Below, piece after piece: positions 17,035-26,084 of a stretch of 64,000 bases of DNA (its first letter is position 1; each line of letters begins with the position of its first letter). The stretch comes from Caulobacter vibrioides (GTDB lineage Bacteria > Pseudomonadota > Alphaproteobacteria > Caulobacterales > Caulobacteraceae). The translations under genes were made by a program, and so were the position numbers. The notes beneath the pieces are model-generated. The model searched no databases, was not told the DNA's origin, and worked only from the letters and a program-made list of their open reading frames with translations. The stretch is taken from NCBI GenBank assembly GCA_001449105.1, contig LNIY01000128.1, forward strand, positions 55,479 to 119,478. The letters run 5' to 3'.

Positions 17035-17271
17035 ATGCCCATGGCGCCCGACGTGCTCGAAGCCCGCCTGAACGCGGCCTTTCCCGATTCCGAGATCGTG
17101 CTGACCGACCTGGCCGGCGACGGCGACCACTACAAGGCGCGCATCGTCTCGCCCGCCTTCCGCGGCCTCAACCGCGTCAAGCAGCACCAGATGGTCAACC
17201 GCGCCCTGGCCGACGTGCTGGGCGGCGAGTTGCACGCCCTGGCGCTCGAAACCGCGGCCCCGGCGGAGTAA
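17035..17271 (+). CDS. bolA: BolA-family protein
   Basis: The 78-residue protein has the BolA fold with the C-terminal region RGLNRVKQHQMVNRALADVL, whose His is the usual [2Fe-2S] ligand shared with a monothiol glutaredoxin. GGAG lies 10 bases ahead of the ATG at 17035. It sits at the head of a cluster with a glutaredoxin of the CGFS type (18222), its usual partner for iron-sulphur cluster trafficking or iron sensing. A second in-frame ATG at 17041 is possible. Confidence 0.93.
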   Translation: MPMAPDVLEARLNAAFPDSEIVLTDLAGDGDHYKARIVSPAFRGLNRVKQHQMVNRALADVLGGELHALALETAAPAE

Positions 17272-17277
17272 CGAGCC

Positions 17278-18168
17278 GTGCGCTATCGTCCTTTCGGCAA
17301 GGCGGGCATGGCGATCTCGGCGGTGACGCTGCGGCTCGCCGACCACCCGCGCATGAGCGGCAAGGACTGGCGCAACCTGATCTTCACGGCCCTCGAGGCT
17401 GGCATCAACAGCTTCGAGGTGCACGGCTCGTCTAACGCCCTGCTGGAGGGCGTGGGCGAGTCCCTGACGACGATCGAGCGGCGCCTGCTGTTCGTGGGCT
17501 GGCGCCTGCGCAGCGGCGGCGAGCTGCTGAGCGCCCAGGCCATCCACGATCTCGTCGACACGGCCGTCGAGCGCTGCGGGCTTTCCTATGTGGATCTCGT
17601 CACCGTCGACGACCCCGGCGCGGCCTTCCCGCCGACGGCGATGGCCGCGCTGATGGGCCTGCGCCAGTCGGGCCTGATCCGCTCGCTGGGCCTGGCCAGC
17701 CGCGGCGAAGGCCAGGACCGGCACCTGGCCGGCGGCATGTTCGACGCCCTGGCCGCGCCGTTCAACCTGTCGTCCGGCTGGGCCGAACGCAACCGCATCC
17801 GCAGCGCCGTCGCCCGCGACGTGGCGGTGATCGGCGAGGACTTCTGGCCGCAGAGCATCCGCGATCGCGAAGCCAAGCCGATCTTCAAGAAGCCGTCGCT
17901 GTGGCGTCGCCGCACCGACCCGCTGGCCAACCTGGGCGGCTACGACTTCCTCGACAGCACGCAGGGCTGGACGGGCCAGGAGCTGTGCCTCGGATACGCC
18001 CTGACCGAGCCCTCCCTGGCCACCGTGCAGGTCATCACCACCAAGCGCGACAAGCTCGAAGCCCTGGCCGCCGTTGCCGAGCGCGACCTGCCGACCGGCT
18101 GCGCCGCCCAGATCGAGATGGCCCGTTTTTCAGCCGAACAGGCCGCCGGGAACAAGCGCCGCGCTTGA
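17278..18168 (+). CDS. Aldo/keto-reductase-like protein lacking the catalytic tetrad
   Basis: The 296-residue protein keeps the outline of an aldo/keto reductase (YRPFGKAGMAISAVTLRL opening, ALEAGINSFE, LMGLRQSGLIRSLGLAS). The catalytic residues are not where expected. The region normally DTAxxYG reads FEVHGSSNALLEGVG, the Lys strand reads FVGWRLRSGG, and the His of LxH reads VTVDDPG. It is probably a non-catalytic relative. It starts with GTG six bases after bolA and lies between bolA and grxD, suggesting a link to iron-sulphur or redox handling. The loss of the tetrad is read by eye. Confidence 0.8.
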   Translation: MRYRPFGKAGMAISAVTLRLADHPRMSGKDWRNLIFTALEAGINSFEVHGSSNALLEGVGESLTTIERRLLFVGWRLRSGGELLSAQAIHDLVDTAVERCGLSYVDLVTVDDPGAAFPPTAMAALMGLRQSGLIRSLGLASRGEGQDRHLAGGMFDALAAPFNLSSGWAERNRIRSAVARDVAVIGEDFWPQSIRDREAKPIFKKPSLWRRRTDPLANLGGYDFLDSTQGWTGQELCLGYALTEPSLATVQVITTKRDKLEALAAVAERDLPTGCAAQIEMARFSAEQAAGNKRRA

Positions 18169-18221
18169 CCAGGAGCCTTGCGGCGCCTAGCTGAGGGGTT
18201 ACCGCCAAGGAATTCCTCCCC

Positions 18222-18575
18222 ATGACCGCCCCTACCACTGAAGTCGCCGCCTCTCCCGCCCTCGAATTCATCGCCAAGACGGTGGCCGAACACCCCGTCG
18301 TGCTGTTCATGAAGGGCGTGCCCGACCAGCCACGCTGCGGCTTCTCGTCGGTGGCCGTGCAGATCCTCGACCACCTGGGCGTCGAGTTCGTCGGCGTCGA
18401 CGTGCTGCAGGACGACGAGCTGCGCCAGGGCATCAAGACCTTCACCGACTGGCCGACCATTCCCCAGCTCTACGTGAAGGGCGAATTCGTCGGCGGCAGC
18501 GACATCGTCCGCGAAATGTTCCAGTCGGGCGAACTGAAGTCGTTCCTGATCGAGCAGGGCGTCATCGCGGCCTGA
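18222..18575 (+). CDS. grxD: Monothiol glutaredoxin, Grx4/GrxD type
   Basis: The 117-residue protein carries the CGFS active site at 39-42 (QPRCGFSS), with [19 protein letters not shown] for glutathione binding. Such glutaredoxins hold a [2Fe-2S] cluster with glutathione and pass it on, or form a heterodimer with BolA. Its position 950 bases after bolA in the same direction supports this pairing. Confidence 0.96.
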   Translation: MTAPTTEVAASPALEFIAKTVAEHPVVLFMKGVPDQPRCGFSSVAVQILDHLGVEFVGVDVLQDDELRQGIKTFTDWPTIPQLYVKGEFVGGSDIVREMFQSGELKSFLIEQGVIAA

Positions 18576-18579
18576 TCGC

Positions 18580-18999
18580 GTGAGCCGACTGTTCGTTCCG
18601 CCGGCCGACGCCTACCCCCTGACCTTCGAGCCCAAGGCGTCGGACATCGACGCCAACGGCCACGTCAACAACGTGGTCTATCTGGGCTGGGCCCAGGACC
18701 TGGCGATCGCGCACTGGGAAGCCTGGGCCTCGGAAGAGGAACGGGCCCCCTGGAGCTGGGTCGCCCGCCGCCACGAGATCGACTATCGCCGCGAACTGCT
18801 GCCGCATGAGATCGCCACCGGCTACACTTGGGTGGGCGAGCTGAAAGGACCGCGCTTCGAGCGCTATGTCCGCATCGACGGTCCCGACGGCGAGATGTGC
18901 GCGCAAAGCCGTACCGACTGGGTGCTGATCGACATCGCCGCCAAGCGGCCCGCCCGAGTGCTGCCGTGGATGGTCGAGCGCTTCACGCCCAAGGGCTGA
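18580..18999 (+). CDS. Acyl-CoA thioesterase, hotdog fold (4HBT family)
   Basis: The 139-residue protein has a single hotdog domain with the family signature SDIDANGHVNNVVYLGW; the Asp or Asn in this segment is the usual catalytic residue. It starts with GTG four bases after grxD and probably belongs to that transcript. The chain length preference is unknown; it may act as a FadM/YbgC-like acyl-CoA thioesterase. Confidence 0.88.
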   Translation: MSRLFVPPADAYPLTFEPKASDIDANGHVNNVVYLGWAQDLAIAHWEAWASEEERAPWSWVARRHEIDYRRELLPHEIATGYTWVGELKGPRFERYVRIDGPDGEMCAQSRTDWVLIDIAAKRPARVLPWMVERFTPKG

Positions 19000-19011
19000 G
19001 CCCCCCCAGGA

Positions 19012-19392
19012 CTATGGGCGGGTCCCGACCGGATTGAGCACGCGCACCGCCCGAGCGCCGGCGATCCCCAGCTCGCTCCAGCCGAACCGCACCTCGGCCT
19101 CGCTCGGCCCGGCGGTCCTGCAGGTCTCCAGCCGTCGGCGGGCGAAGGCGACGTCGGGGATCGCATCCTTGCCGTCCACGAAGAACCGCAGGTCCTCCTT
19201 GCGCAGGCAGCCCTGCGACGCCAGCCGGATCGCCAGGCCGTCGGGCTCGGTGCGAACGTCGAGCAGGGTCTCCAGCTCTCCATAGAGGTCCGGATCGCCC
19301 GGCAGCAGGCGCGGCGGTCGCGGCGAGACGGTCGCGCATCCCGAAAGCAGCAGTCCGGCCAGCAGCACGCGGCGGTTGAAAATGACGCCCAT
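19012..19392 (-). CDS. Small lipoprotein with two conserved cysteines
   Basis: The 126-residue precursor has a lipobox (MGVIFNRRVLLAGLLLSGC). The mature part contains SQGCLRKEDLRFFVDGKD and a second Cys in RLETCRTA, ending GARAVRVLNP. The same layout (GCTKAEDF, DLCRA, KVRVRNP) occurs in the lipoprotein at 28478-28870, so the two are paralogues. Its 5' end is 53 bases from the divergent serine hydrolase gene. Function unknown. Confidence 0.8.
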   Translation of the reverse strand: MGVIFNRRVLLAGLLLSGCATVSPRPPRLLPGDPDLYGELETLLDVRTEPDGLAIRLASQGCLRKEDLRFFVDGKDAIPDVAFARRRLETCRTAGPSEAEVRFGWSELGIAGARAVRVLNPVGTRP

Positions 19393-19445
19393 GGGCTTCA
19401 AGGTCGCCCGGCGCGAGGGTGCGCGCAACTGTGGGGCCTCTGGAA

Positions 19446-20582
19446 ATGCGTGGAAAGTCTCTGGCGTGGGCGGCGGCCGCCTTGTGTCTGGCCGGCGGGT
19501 CGGCGCGCGCCGAAAATCCGAAACTGGACGCCGAGATCGCCAGGCTGATGGCCGTGGGCAAGGTCCCCGGCGTCGCCGTGGCCGTGATCGAGAACGGCAA
19601 GGTCGCGCACGTGACGGCGCAGGGCGTGCGCAACGAGAAGGGCGATCCGCTGAATCCCCGGACGGTGATGTACGCCGCCTCGATCACCAAGGCGGTGTTC
19701 GCCTACTACGTGATGATGCTGGTCGACGAAGGAAAGCTCGACCTCGACACGCCGATCGCGACCTACCTCCCCAAGCCCCTGCCCGAGTACAAGGCCTATG
19801 CCGACCTCGCCGGCGACGAACGCTGGCGAACGATCACCCCGCGCATCCTGCTGAGCCATTCGGCCGGCTTTCCCAACTTCCGCTGGCTGAACCCCGACGA
19901 GAAGCTGGACATCAAGTTCGCACCCGGCAGCCGCTACGCCTATTCCGGCGAGGGCATCAACCTGATGCAGTTCGTCATCGAGCAGGGTCTGGGCGTCAAG
20001 GTCGGCCCCGACATGGACAAGCGCCTGTTCCAGCCGCTGGGCATGACGCGCTCGGGCATGGTCTGGCGCGACGACTTCGCCCCCGACATCGCCGACGGCC
20101 GCGACGAAACCGGCAAGTGGCAGCCGCATGACGACCGCTCCAGCGTCAAGGCGGCCGGCTCGCTCGACACCACGATCGACGACCTGGGCAAGATGGCCGC
20201 GGCCATGGCCGACGGCTGGGGGCTGTCGAAGAAGGCCCGCGCCGAGTTCTCGCGCGGCGGGCTGCCGATCGTGTCGCGTTCGGAGTTCCCCACCTTCACC
20301 GACGAGACCAGTCCCGACAACGCCAGGATCAAGCTGGCGGCCGGCGTCGGCGTCGTCACCTACGAGGGACCGCAGGGTCGAGCCTTCTTCAAGGGCGGGC
20401 ACAACGACATCACCGACAACATGATGGTCTGCGTCGAGAAGCGCCGCCGCTGCGTGGTGATCCTGACCAACAGCGGCCAGGGCCAGCGGATCTTCCCGTC
20501 GGTGGTGAAGGCCGCCCTGGGCGAGACCGGCCTGCCCTGGAACTGGGCCTATGGTCGCTTGCCGCCGGTCGCGGCGCCCTAG
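19446..20582 (+). CDS. Secreted serine hydrolase, class C beta-lactamase/S12 family
   Basis: The 378-residue precursor has a signal peptide (AWAAAALCLAGGSARA). The nucleophile motif is S79-I-T-K82 (AASITKAV), the tyrosine motif reads RYAYSGEGIN, and GGHND near the C-terminus may replace the KTG-type motif. The S12 family includes esterases, D-aminopeptidases and transpeptidase-like enzymes, so antibiotic hydrolysis is not implied. Its TAG stop overlaps the stop of the convergent exporter gene (CTAG, 20579-20582). Confidence 0.88.
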   Translation: MRGKSLAWAAAALCLAGGSARAENPKLDAEIARLMAVGKVPGVAVAVIENGKVAHVTAQGVRNEKGDPLNPRTVMYAASITKAVFAYYVMMLVDEGKLDLDTPIATYLPKPLPEYKAYADLAGDERWRTITPRILLSHSAGFPNFRWLNPDEKLDIKFAPGSRYAYSGEGINLMQFVIEQGLGVKVGPDMDKRLFQPLGMTRSGMVWRDDFAPDIADGRDETGKWQPHDDRSSVKAAGSLDTTIDDLGKMAAAMADGWGLSKKARAEFSRGGLPIVSRSEFPTFTDETSPDNARIKLAAGVGVVTYEGPQGRAFFKGGHNDITDNMMVCVEKRRRCVVILTNSGQGQRIFPSVVKAALGETGLPWNWAYGRLPPVAAP

Positions 20583-21493
20583 GCGCCGGGACGCTCCAGC
20601 GCTTCGGGCTCCTCGACCACGGCGTTCTCCGGCGTGGTGGTCAGGATCGCGCCGGCCGAGGCGGCGACGATGCAGCCGATGGCCGCCCACTGCTGCATCG
20701 ACAGGTGCTCGGACAGCACGACCAGGCCGGCCATGGCGCCGATGGCCGGTTCGGCGCTGAGCATGACGCCGAAGGTGCGCTTGGGAATGCGCTTGAGGGC
20801 GACCATCTCCAGCGAATAGGGCACGGCGCTGGAACAGACGGCCACGACCAGGCCCAGCAGCATCAGGTGCGGGTCCAGCAGGGTCGCGCCGGCCGAGGCG
20901 ACGCCGAACGGCACGACGATCAGGGCCGCCACGCTCATGCCCATGGCCACCGAGCGACCGCCGTGCAGGTGACCGATGCGCTTGCCGGCGATGATGTACA
21001 GCGCCCAGCAGACCGCCGCCGCCAGGGCGAAGCCGACGCCCACCGGGTCGAGCGGCGCCGCGCCCATCTTCAGCGGCAGCAGCATCAGCAGGCCGAAGGC
21101 GGCCAGGCCGATGCACAGGAAGTGACTGGCCTTACGCGCATGCAGCAGCGACAGGGTCAGCGGCCCCAGGAACTCGATGGCCAGGGCGACGCCCAGCGGG
21201 ATGGTCCGCAGCGCCATGTAGAAACAGAGGTTCATCACCCCGGTCGCCGCGCCGTAGAAGGCCACGCCCAGCAGGTCCTGGCGGGTCAGCCGGAACCGCC
21301 AGGGCCGCCACAGCAGCAGCAGCAGCACGGCGGCGAAACCGACGCGATAGGCCGAAACGCCCTGGGCGCCGACGAGCGGGAACAGGGTCTTGGCGAAGGA
21401 CGTGCCGCCGGCCAGCGTCACCATGCCCCCGAAGAGGGCGGCGTAGGGCAACAGCGCGTCGAGCGCGGGACGGCGGAGGGCGGCGGCGGACAT
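20579..21493 (-). CDS. EamA/DMT-family exporter, RhtA-like
   Basis: The 304-residue membrane protein has about ten transmembrane helices in two EamA repeats, including GGTSFAKTLFPLVG and SGAALIVVPFG-like segments and a late PAIGAMAGLVVLSE. The length and pattern fit RhtA-type amino-acid or metabolite exporters. It is divergent from an Lrp-family regulator, an arrangement typical of exporters induced by their amino-acid substrate. Substrate is not determinable. Confidence 0.88.
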   Translation of the reverse strand: MSAAALRRPALDALLPYAALFGGMVTLAGGTSFAKTLFPLVGAQGVSAYRVGFAAVLLLLLWRPWRFRLTRQDLLGVAFYGAATGVMNLCFYMALRTIPLGVALAIEFLGPLTLSLLHARKASHFLCIGLAAFGLLMLLPLKMGAAPLDPVGVGFALAAAVCWALYIIAGKRIGHLHGGRSVAMGMSVAALIVVPFGVASAGATLLDPHLMLLGLVVAVCSSAVPYSLEMVALKRIPKRTFGVMLSAEPAIGAMAGLVVLSEHLSMQQWAAIGCIVAASAGAILTTTPENAVVEEPEALERPGA

Positions 21494-21577
21494 GAGGGCA
21501 ACCTAATCGCGGAAGCCTGGCGCTTCTCGCCGAAATTCGTCGTATACCGCCCAAATCAGTCATTCTAGGCGGTGCAG

Positions 21578-22072
21578 ATGACGAAATCCGTCACCCTCGA
21601 CAACTTCGACCTCAAGCTGCTGGAACTGGTCCGCCGCAACAACCTCGAACCGGCGCGCAGCCTGGCCGAGAAGGTCGGGCTGTCGGAGAGCGCGGTGCTG
21701 CGTCGCCTGAGGCGGCTGCGCAAGGAGGGCGTGATCGTCGCCGACGTCGCCATCGTCGATCCGGCGCGGCTGAACGCGGGCCTGACCATGCATGTGCTGG
21801 TGGAGATGGAGCGGGAAGGCAGCGCCCTCTTCAACGCCTTCGCCGCCGGGGTCGCCGCCCGCAAGGAGGTGCTCAGCGCCTGGCACGTGACCGGCAGCAC
21901 CGACTTCCTGCTGACCGTCACCGTGCCGACCATGGAGGCGTACGAAGCCTTCACCAACGAGGTGCTGAACGACGACCGCCGGGTGCGCTCGTTCATGACC
22001 CTGGTCGGCATCCGCGAGATCGTCCGCCAGGACCCCTCGCGGGCCCCGATGGTGGAGCAGACCAGAAAGTAG
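21578..22072 (+). CDS. Lrp/AsnC-family transcriptional regulator
   Basis: The 164-residue protein has an N-terminal HTH (LAEKVGLSESAVLRRLRRLR) and a C-terminal RAM ligand-binding domain (FLLTVTVPTMEAYEAF). AGGCGG ends five bases before the ATG at 21578, which I prefer over the GTG at 21572. Lrp regulators sense amino acids and often control an adjacent divergent exporter. An imperfect inverted repeat CCGCC...GGCGG (21549-21573) lies in the 84-base gap and could be its site. Confidence 0.92.
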   Translation: MTKSVTLDNFDLKLLELVRRNNLEPARSLAEKVGLSESAVLRRLRRLRKEGVIVADVAIVDPARLNAGLTMHVLVEMEREGSALFNAFAAGVAARKEVLSAWHVTGSTDFLLTVTVPTMEAYEAFTNEVLNDDRRVRSFMTLVGIREIVRQDPSRAPMVEQTRK

Positions 22073-22146
22073 AGCCGCCGCCGTCGCTCATGCAAAGATT
22101 GTTGACGCACGTCGACGCGGGTGTCGACTGGGTGAAGGAGGCCGCC

Positions 22147-22248
22147 ATGCTGTCGAGCCAGCCGCCCCCCTACATGCGCGGCCAGACCAATCCGTCGACC
22201 TGGGAGCTCGATCAGTTTCCGCCTCCGACGCCGGTGAAGCTGCCCTAG
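22147..22248 (+). CDS. Possible 33-residue small protein
   Basis: An ATG at 22147 is preceded by AAGGAG with a six-base spacer, one of the better ribosome-binding sites in the window. The open frame reads MLSSQPPPYMRGQTNPSTWE... to a TAG at 22246. The same frame is open from an ATG at 22090, giving 52 residues. It has a Pro-rich character with no membrane helix. It follows the Lrp gene by about 75 bases. Could be a genuine small protein or chance. Confidence 0.4.
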   Translation: MLSSQPPPYMRGQTNPSTWELDQFPPPTPVKLP

Positions 22249-22257
22249 CGTCCGATT

Positions 22258-23445
22258 TCAGCGCGCCTCCACCGCCCGCAACGGAACGCGGGTGACCTGA
22301 ACGTCCTCCTTGTTGGCGGCGTAGCCGACCCACAGCGCGCCGTTCCAGACCACGCTCTTGGGATAGTGATAGCCCGGCCGCTTGTACTGGCCCGGAAAGC
22401 GCAGCGGCTGCAGGTCGCCCTGGCCGCGCAGGCGGAAGCTGTGGGTAAAGACGCGCCCGTCGCTCGACAGCGTCACCGCCAGCGGCAGGCGCGGCCGGTC
22501 GCTGTTGGGCGCATTGACCAGATAGGCCGCCCCGCCCGGCAGGTTGCCGGCGCTCTGCTTGGCCCGGGCGTCGGGCATGGCGGTCAGGGCCGGCGTCGTC
22601 CAGGTGACGCCGCGATCGCAGCTTTCCGACGCCAGCTGGCGGAAGCTCAGTTCCTCGTCGCGGAACACCATCACCGCGCATCCGTCGACGCGGCGAAACA
22701 GGCTGGGCTCGATCTCGCGGCTCAGGCGCCGCTCGTGGGCGGCGGCCGCGTTCGAGGCGTCGCGCGGCAGGTTCTCCATCCGCCCCTGCGTCCAGCCCGA
22801 GACCCCCAGCGGATCGTCGGTGAAGAACGGCTTGGCGATCATGCCCGGACGCAGGTGGAAGGCGGTCATCACCCGGCCGTCGATCAGGTGCGGATCCTGC
22901 TCGATCACGCCCTCGACCGGCAGGCCGTCGGCGCCGGTGACGCGCCTGGCCTGGCTCCAGACGACGCCGTCGCGGCTGGTCCGGTATTCGGCGTAACCGC
23001 CCGCCCCCGACTGAAAGCCGTCCGGCCAAACATTGGCGTAGGCGACCAGCGTCTCGCCATCGGTCCACCAGCCGCCGCTGGAACGCATCAACCCGCCCTG
23101 CCCGGCCGGCGCCAGCGCCTTGGGCGCGCCCCAGGTCCGGCCGTCGTCGCTGGCGGCGTAGGCCACCCAGGTGTCGGCCGAATCCTCGTCGCGGGCCGAA
23201 CTCTGCCACTGGGCGTAGAGGCGGCCCTTGAAGGCGACCAGCGCCACGCCGTTGCTGAACTTGTCGGAGCCTTCGCTCGGCGCGAAGACGGTGAAGGTCT
23301 CGGTTCCGGGGGCGGCCTTCAGGCCCAGGTCAGGCTCGCCCACGCGGAACAGGCCTGGGGTCACGTCGTAGGGGGCCGCGTCGTAGGGGGCCGCGCCCGC
23401 CGTCAGGGCCAGGGCCGCGGCGGCCGCCGCCAGGTTCCGGATCAT
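22258..23445 (-). CDS. Secreted sialidase-like beta-propeller protein
   Basis: The 395-residue precursor has an N-terminal signal (MIRNLAAAAAALALTAGA). Asp-box motifs typical of sialidase-type propellers occur as SDDGRTWGAP (about 99), SRDGVVWSQ and CDRGVTWTTP. The usual arginine triad of true sialidases cannot be confirmed by eye, so the activity is uncertain. GGGAGG precedes the ATG. The N-terminal region contains a short tandem repeat encoding PYDAAPYD. Confidence 0.8.
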   Translation of the reverse strand: MIRNLAAAAAALALTAGAAPYDAAPYDVTPGLFRVGEPDLGLKAAPGTETFTVFAPSEGSDKFSNGVALVAFKGRLYAQWQSSARDEDSADTWVAYAASDDGRTWGAPKALAPAGQGGLMRSSGGWWTDGETLVAYANVWPDGFQSGAGGYAEYRTSRDGVVWSQARRVTGADGLPVEGVIEQDPHLIDGRVMTAFHLRPGMIAKPFFTDDPLGVSGWTQGRMENLPRDASNAAAAHERRLSREIEPSLFRRVDGCAVMVFRDEELSFRQLASESCDRGVTWTTPALTAMPDARAKQSAGNLPGGAAYLVNAPNSDRPRLPLAVTLSSDGRVFTHSFRLRGQGDLQPLRFPGQYKRPGYHYPKSVVWNGALWVGYAANKEDVQVTRVPLRAVEAR

Positions 23446-23602
23446 CGTCGGGCCTCCCACACGCAGACTTTCGGCCCAGCCTTCACAGTGAGCGGTAACA
23501 TGCAATTCTGACAACGTTGTCCAGAACCGTGTTCGCTGCTAGCGTCGGCGCAGGGATGAAACGCGACCGCGACACGCGGCGTATTCGAAGGGGGACGGCC
23601 GC

Positions 23603-24907
23603 ATGACGACGGCTGAGTTGAGCGTAGCCTTTTTCCTGCAGATGGCGGTGATCGTCGCGGCCTGCCGCACGATGGGCTGGATCATGAAGCGGTTCTTCGA
23701 CCAGCCGCAGGTGGTGGGCGAGATGATCGCCGGCGTGATCCTGGGCCCGTCGCTGTTTGGCCTGCTGGCGCCCGACCTCCAGCACATGCTGTTCCCCAAG
23801 GAAACCAAGTCGGTCCTCTATGTCGGCGCCCAGTTGGGCGTGGGCCTCTACATGTTCCTGGTCGGCGTCGGCTTCCGCAGCGACCACTTCAAGGCCAACG
23901 CCAAGAGCGCCATGGCCGTCTCGCTGTCGGGCATGACCGCGCCGTTCCTGGTGGCGATCCTGCTGACCCCCTGGCTGATGAGCCTGAACCTGTTCGGCGC
24001 CGGCGTGCAGCACTTCCAGGCCACGCTGTTCATGGGCGCTGCGATCTCGATCACCGCCTTCCCGGTGCTGGCGCGGATCATCCAGGAGCGCGGCCTGACC
24101 AAGACCCCGCTCGGCTCGCTGTCGCTGTCGGCGGGCGCCATCGACGACGCCGGCGCCTGGACGGTGCTGGCCCTGGTGCTGGCCAGCCTGGGCGGCGGCG
24201 CGGCCGTGGCCCTGAAGGCCATCGTCGGCGGCGGCCTGTTCGCCCTGGTCATGCTGACCCTGGGCCCGAAGCTGCTGGCTCCGCTGGGCCGCTGGGCCGA
24301 GCGCGAGGGCAAGGTCACCCCTACCCTGCTGGGCGTGGTCGTGGTGCTGTTCATGCTCAGCGCCTGGGCCATGGACGCGGCGGGCCTGCACTCGGTGTTC
24401 GGCGGCTTCATCCTCGGCGCGGCCATGCCGCGCGGCCTGCTGACCCGCGAGCTGAAGAAGCAGCTGGAGCCCCTCGCCCTGGCCCTGCTGGTGCCGATGT
24501 TCTTCACCTTCTCGGGCCTCAACACCCAGCTGACCATGGTCAACAGCTGGGCCCTGGCCGGCATCGCCCTGGTGGTCCTGGCCGGCTCGATCGCCGCCAA
24601 GGGCCTGGCCTGCTGGGCGGCCGCCCGCCTGACCGGCCAGGACAACGCCACGGCCATGGGCATCGGCGCGCTGATGAACGCCCGCGGCCTGATGGAGCTG
24701 ATCATCATCAACATCGGCCTGCAGAAGGGCATCATCGGCCCGGCGCTGTTCTCGATGCTGGTGGTCATGGCCATCGTCACCACGCTGATGGCCAGCCCGC
24801 TGTTCGAGATCGTCTACGGCAGGAAGGCGCGGCTGAGCGGCGAGCTGGGCGCGCTGAACGAGGACGAGGAGCCCGTGCGCGGCGCGGCTCCGGAGGCGGC
24901 GCGGTAG
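23603..24907 (+). CDS. CPA2-family cation:proton antiporter
   Basis: The 434-residue protein has about 12 hydrophobic helices and the CPA2 features GEMIAGVILGPSLFG, SITAFPVLARI, GAIDDAGAWTVLAL (the conserved Asp-Asp) and MNARGLMELIIINIGL. It lacks the C-terminal RCK/TrkA-N domain seen in KefB/KefC, since the chain ends soon after the last helix. It likely exchanges Na+ or K+ for protons across the inner membrane. Divergent from the sialidase-like gene. Confidence 0.93.
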   Translation: MTTAELSVAFFLQMAVIVAACRTMGWIMKRFFDQPQVVGEMIAGVILGPSLFGLLAPDLQHMLFPKETKSVLYVGAQLGVGLYMFLVGVGFRSDHFKANAKSAMAVSLSGMTAPFLVAILLTPWLMSLNLFGAGVQHFQATLFMGAAISITAFPVLARIIQERGLTKTPLGSLSLSAGAIDDAGAWTVLALVLASLGGGAAVALKAIVGGGLFALVMLTLGPKLLAPLGRWAEREGKVTPTLLGVVVVLFMLSAWAMDAAGLHSVFGGFILGAAMPRGLLTRELKKQLEPLALALLVPMFFTFSGLNTQLTMVNSWALAGIALVVLAGSIAAKGLACWAAARLTGQDNATAMGIGALMNARGLMELIIINIGLQKGIIGPALFSMLVVMAIVTTLMASPLFEIVYGRKARLSGELGALNEDEEPVRGAAPEAAR

Positions 24908-24937
24908 GCGCTCCGCTTCCTGTGGCTCACTAAGGTC

Positions 24938-25075
24938 GTCATCCTGGAAAGCCCGCAGGGCTTATCCTGGACCCAGGGGCCGGCGCATTGCGATGGCAAG
25001 CGTCGGGCAGGCGAACCAGGCGCGGAGCCTAGCCTCCTGGGTCCCGGCTCTGCGCTTCTCTCCGGCCGGGATGAC
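24938..25075. repeat. Long imperfect inverted repeat downstream of the antiporter
   Basis: A left arm (24938-24977, starting GTCATCCTGG and ending TGGACCCAGG) and a right arm (25036-25075, starting CCTGGGTCCC and ending CCGGGATGAC) pair imperfectly over about 40 bp. I have the impression that similar GTCATCC...GGATGAC intergenic repeats are widespread in Alphaproteobacteria. It separates the antiporter and htpX genes, which converge. Confidence 0.7.
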
Positions 25076-25098
25076 GGCTGTGTTTGGATCGGAAACAT

Positions 25099-25130
25099 AA
25101 AAGGCGGCGGGGATCATCCCGCCGCCTTTT
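25099..25130. terminator. Strong bidirectional terminator
   Basis: A perfect 13-bp stem (AAAAGGCGGCGGG, 25099-25111, with CCCGCCGCCTTTT, 25118-25130) and a 6-base loop, with A-tract and T-tract ends. It can terminate both the antiporter (rightward) and htpX (leftward) transcripts. Confidence 0.85.
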
Positions 25131-25133
25131 CCT

Positions 25134-26066
25134 TTAGCTCCAGGGGCCCGGCTGGCGGCCGGGGCCGCTGGTCGGGACGGCTGTGCTCAGCCTCGTCCGG
25201 GTTCCCTGCCCGATCGCCAGCTTCATCAGGGCCTCGATGCGGTTGTGAGTGGCCGGGTGGGTCGAGAACAGGTTGTCGGCGCCGCGACCGGCCAGCGGGT
25301 TGATGATGAACATGTGGGCCGTGGCCGGATTGCGCTCGGCCTCGTGGTTCACCACTCCGCCCCGGGCATAGGCGTCGATCTTCTCCAGCGCGCGGGCCAG
25401 GCCCCGGTTGTCGCCGGCGATCTGCGCGCCCACGCGGTCGGCCTCGTACTCGCGCGAGCGGCTGATGGCCATCTGCACCAGCATGGCGGCGATCGGGGCC
25501 AGGATCGCCAGGGCGATGGCCCCGATGATCCCGCCCGGACGCTCGTCGTCCTCGCGCGAGCCGCCGAAGAAGAAGGCGAAGTTGGCCAGGGCCGAGATCG
25601 CGCCGGCGATGGTCGCCGTCACGGTCATGGTCAGGGTGTCGCGGTTCTTCACGTGGGCCAGTTCGTGGGCCATGACGCCGCGGATCTCGTCGCGGTCGAG
25701 CATGGCCAGCAGGCCCGTGGTGGCGGCCACGGCGGCGTTTTCGGGATTACGGCCCGTGGCGAAGGCGTTGGGCTGGTCGCTGTCGATGACGCAGACGCGG
25801 GGCATGGGCAGGCCGGCGCGCTGCGCCAGGTCGGCCACGTCGCGGGCGTAGTTCCGCACCAGCGGTTCGGGGTGGCTCTCGTCGACCTCGACGGCGCCGT
25901 AGGCGCGCAGCACGATCTTGTCGGCGTTCCAGTACGAGAAGACGTTCATGCCGGCGGCCAGCACGAAGGCGATCAGCATGCCCGTCGGGCCGCCGATCAT
26001 GTAGCCGGCCCCGACGAACAGGGCCGTCAGGCCGGCCAGCAGGGCGAAGGTCTTGAAGTGGTTCAT
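25134..26066 (-). CDS. htpX: Membrane zinc metalloprotease HtpX
   Basis: The 310-residue M48 protease has two N-terminal transmembrane helices (about 7-50), the zinc motif HELAH (in [15 protein letters not shown]), two more helices and the third ligand Glu in [13 protein letters not shown]. HtpX degrades misfolded membrane proteins in the inner membrane. The stop codon touches the terminator at 25099. The zinc-ribbon gene at 26450 lies 18 bases upstream and may share a transcript. Confidence 0.96.
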   Translation of the reverse strand: MNHFKTFALLAGLTALFVGAGYMIGGPTGMLIAFVLAAGMNVFSYWNADKIVLRAYGAVEVDESHPEPLVRNYARDVADLAQRAGLPMPRVCVIDSDQPNAFATGRNPENAAVAATTGLLAMLDRDEIRGVMAHELAHVKNRDTLTMTVTATIAGAISALANFAFFFGGSREDDERPGGIIGAIALAILAPIAAMLVQMAISRSREYEADRVGAQIAGDNRGLARALEKIDAYARGGVVNHEAERNPATAHMFIINPLAGRGADNLFSTHPATHNRIEALMKLAIGQGTRTRLSTAVPTSGPGRQPGPWS

Positions 26067-26084
26067 GGTCCTCTTGCGCGGGGA

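Noticed and set aside
22258..23445. Calling the propeller protein a true sialidase
   Set aside because: Asp-boxes are visible but the catalytic arginine triad and acid pair cannot be placed with confidence.
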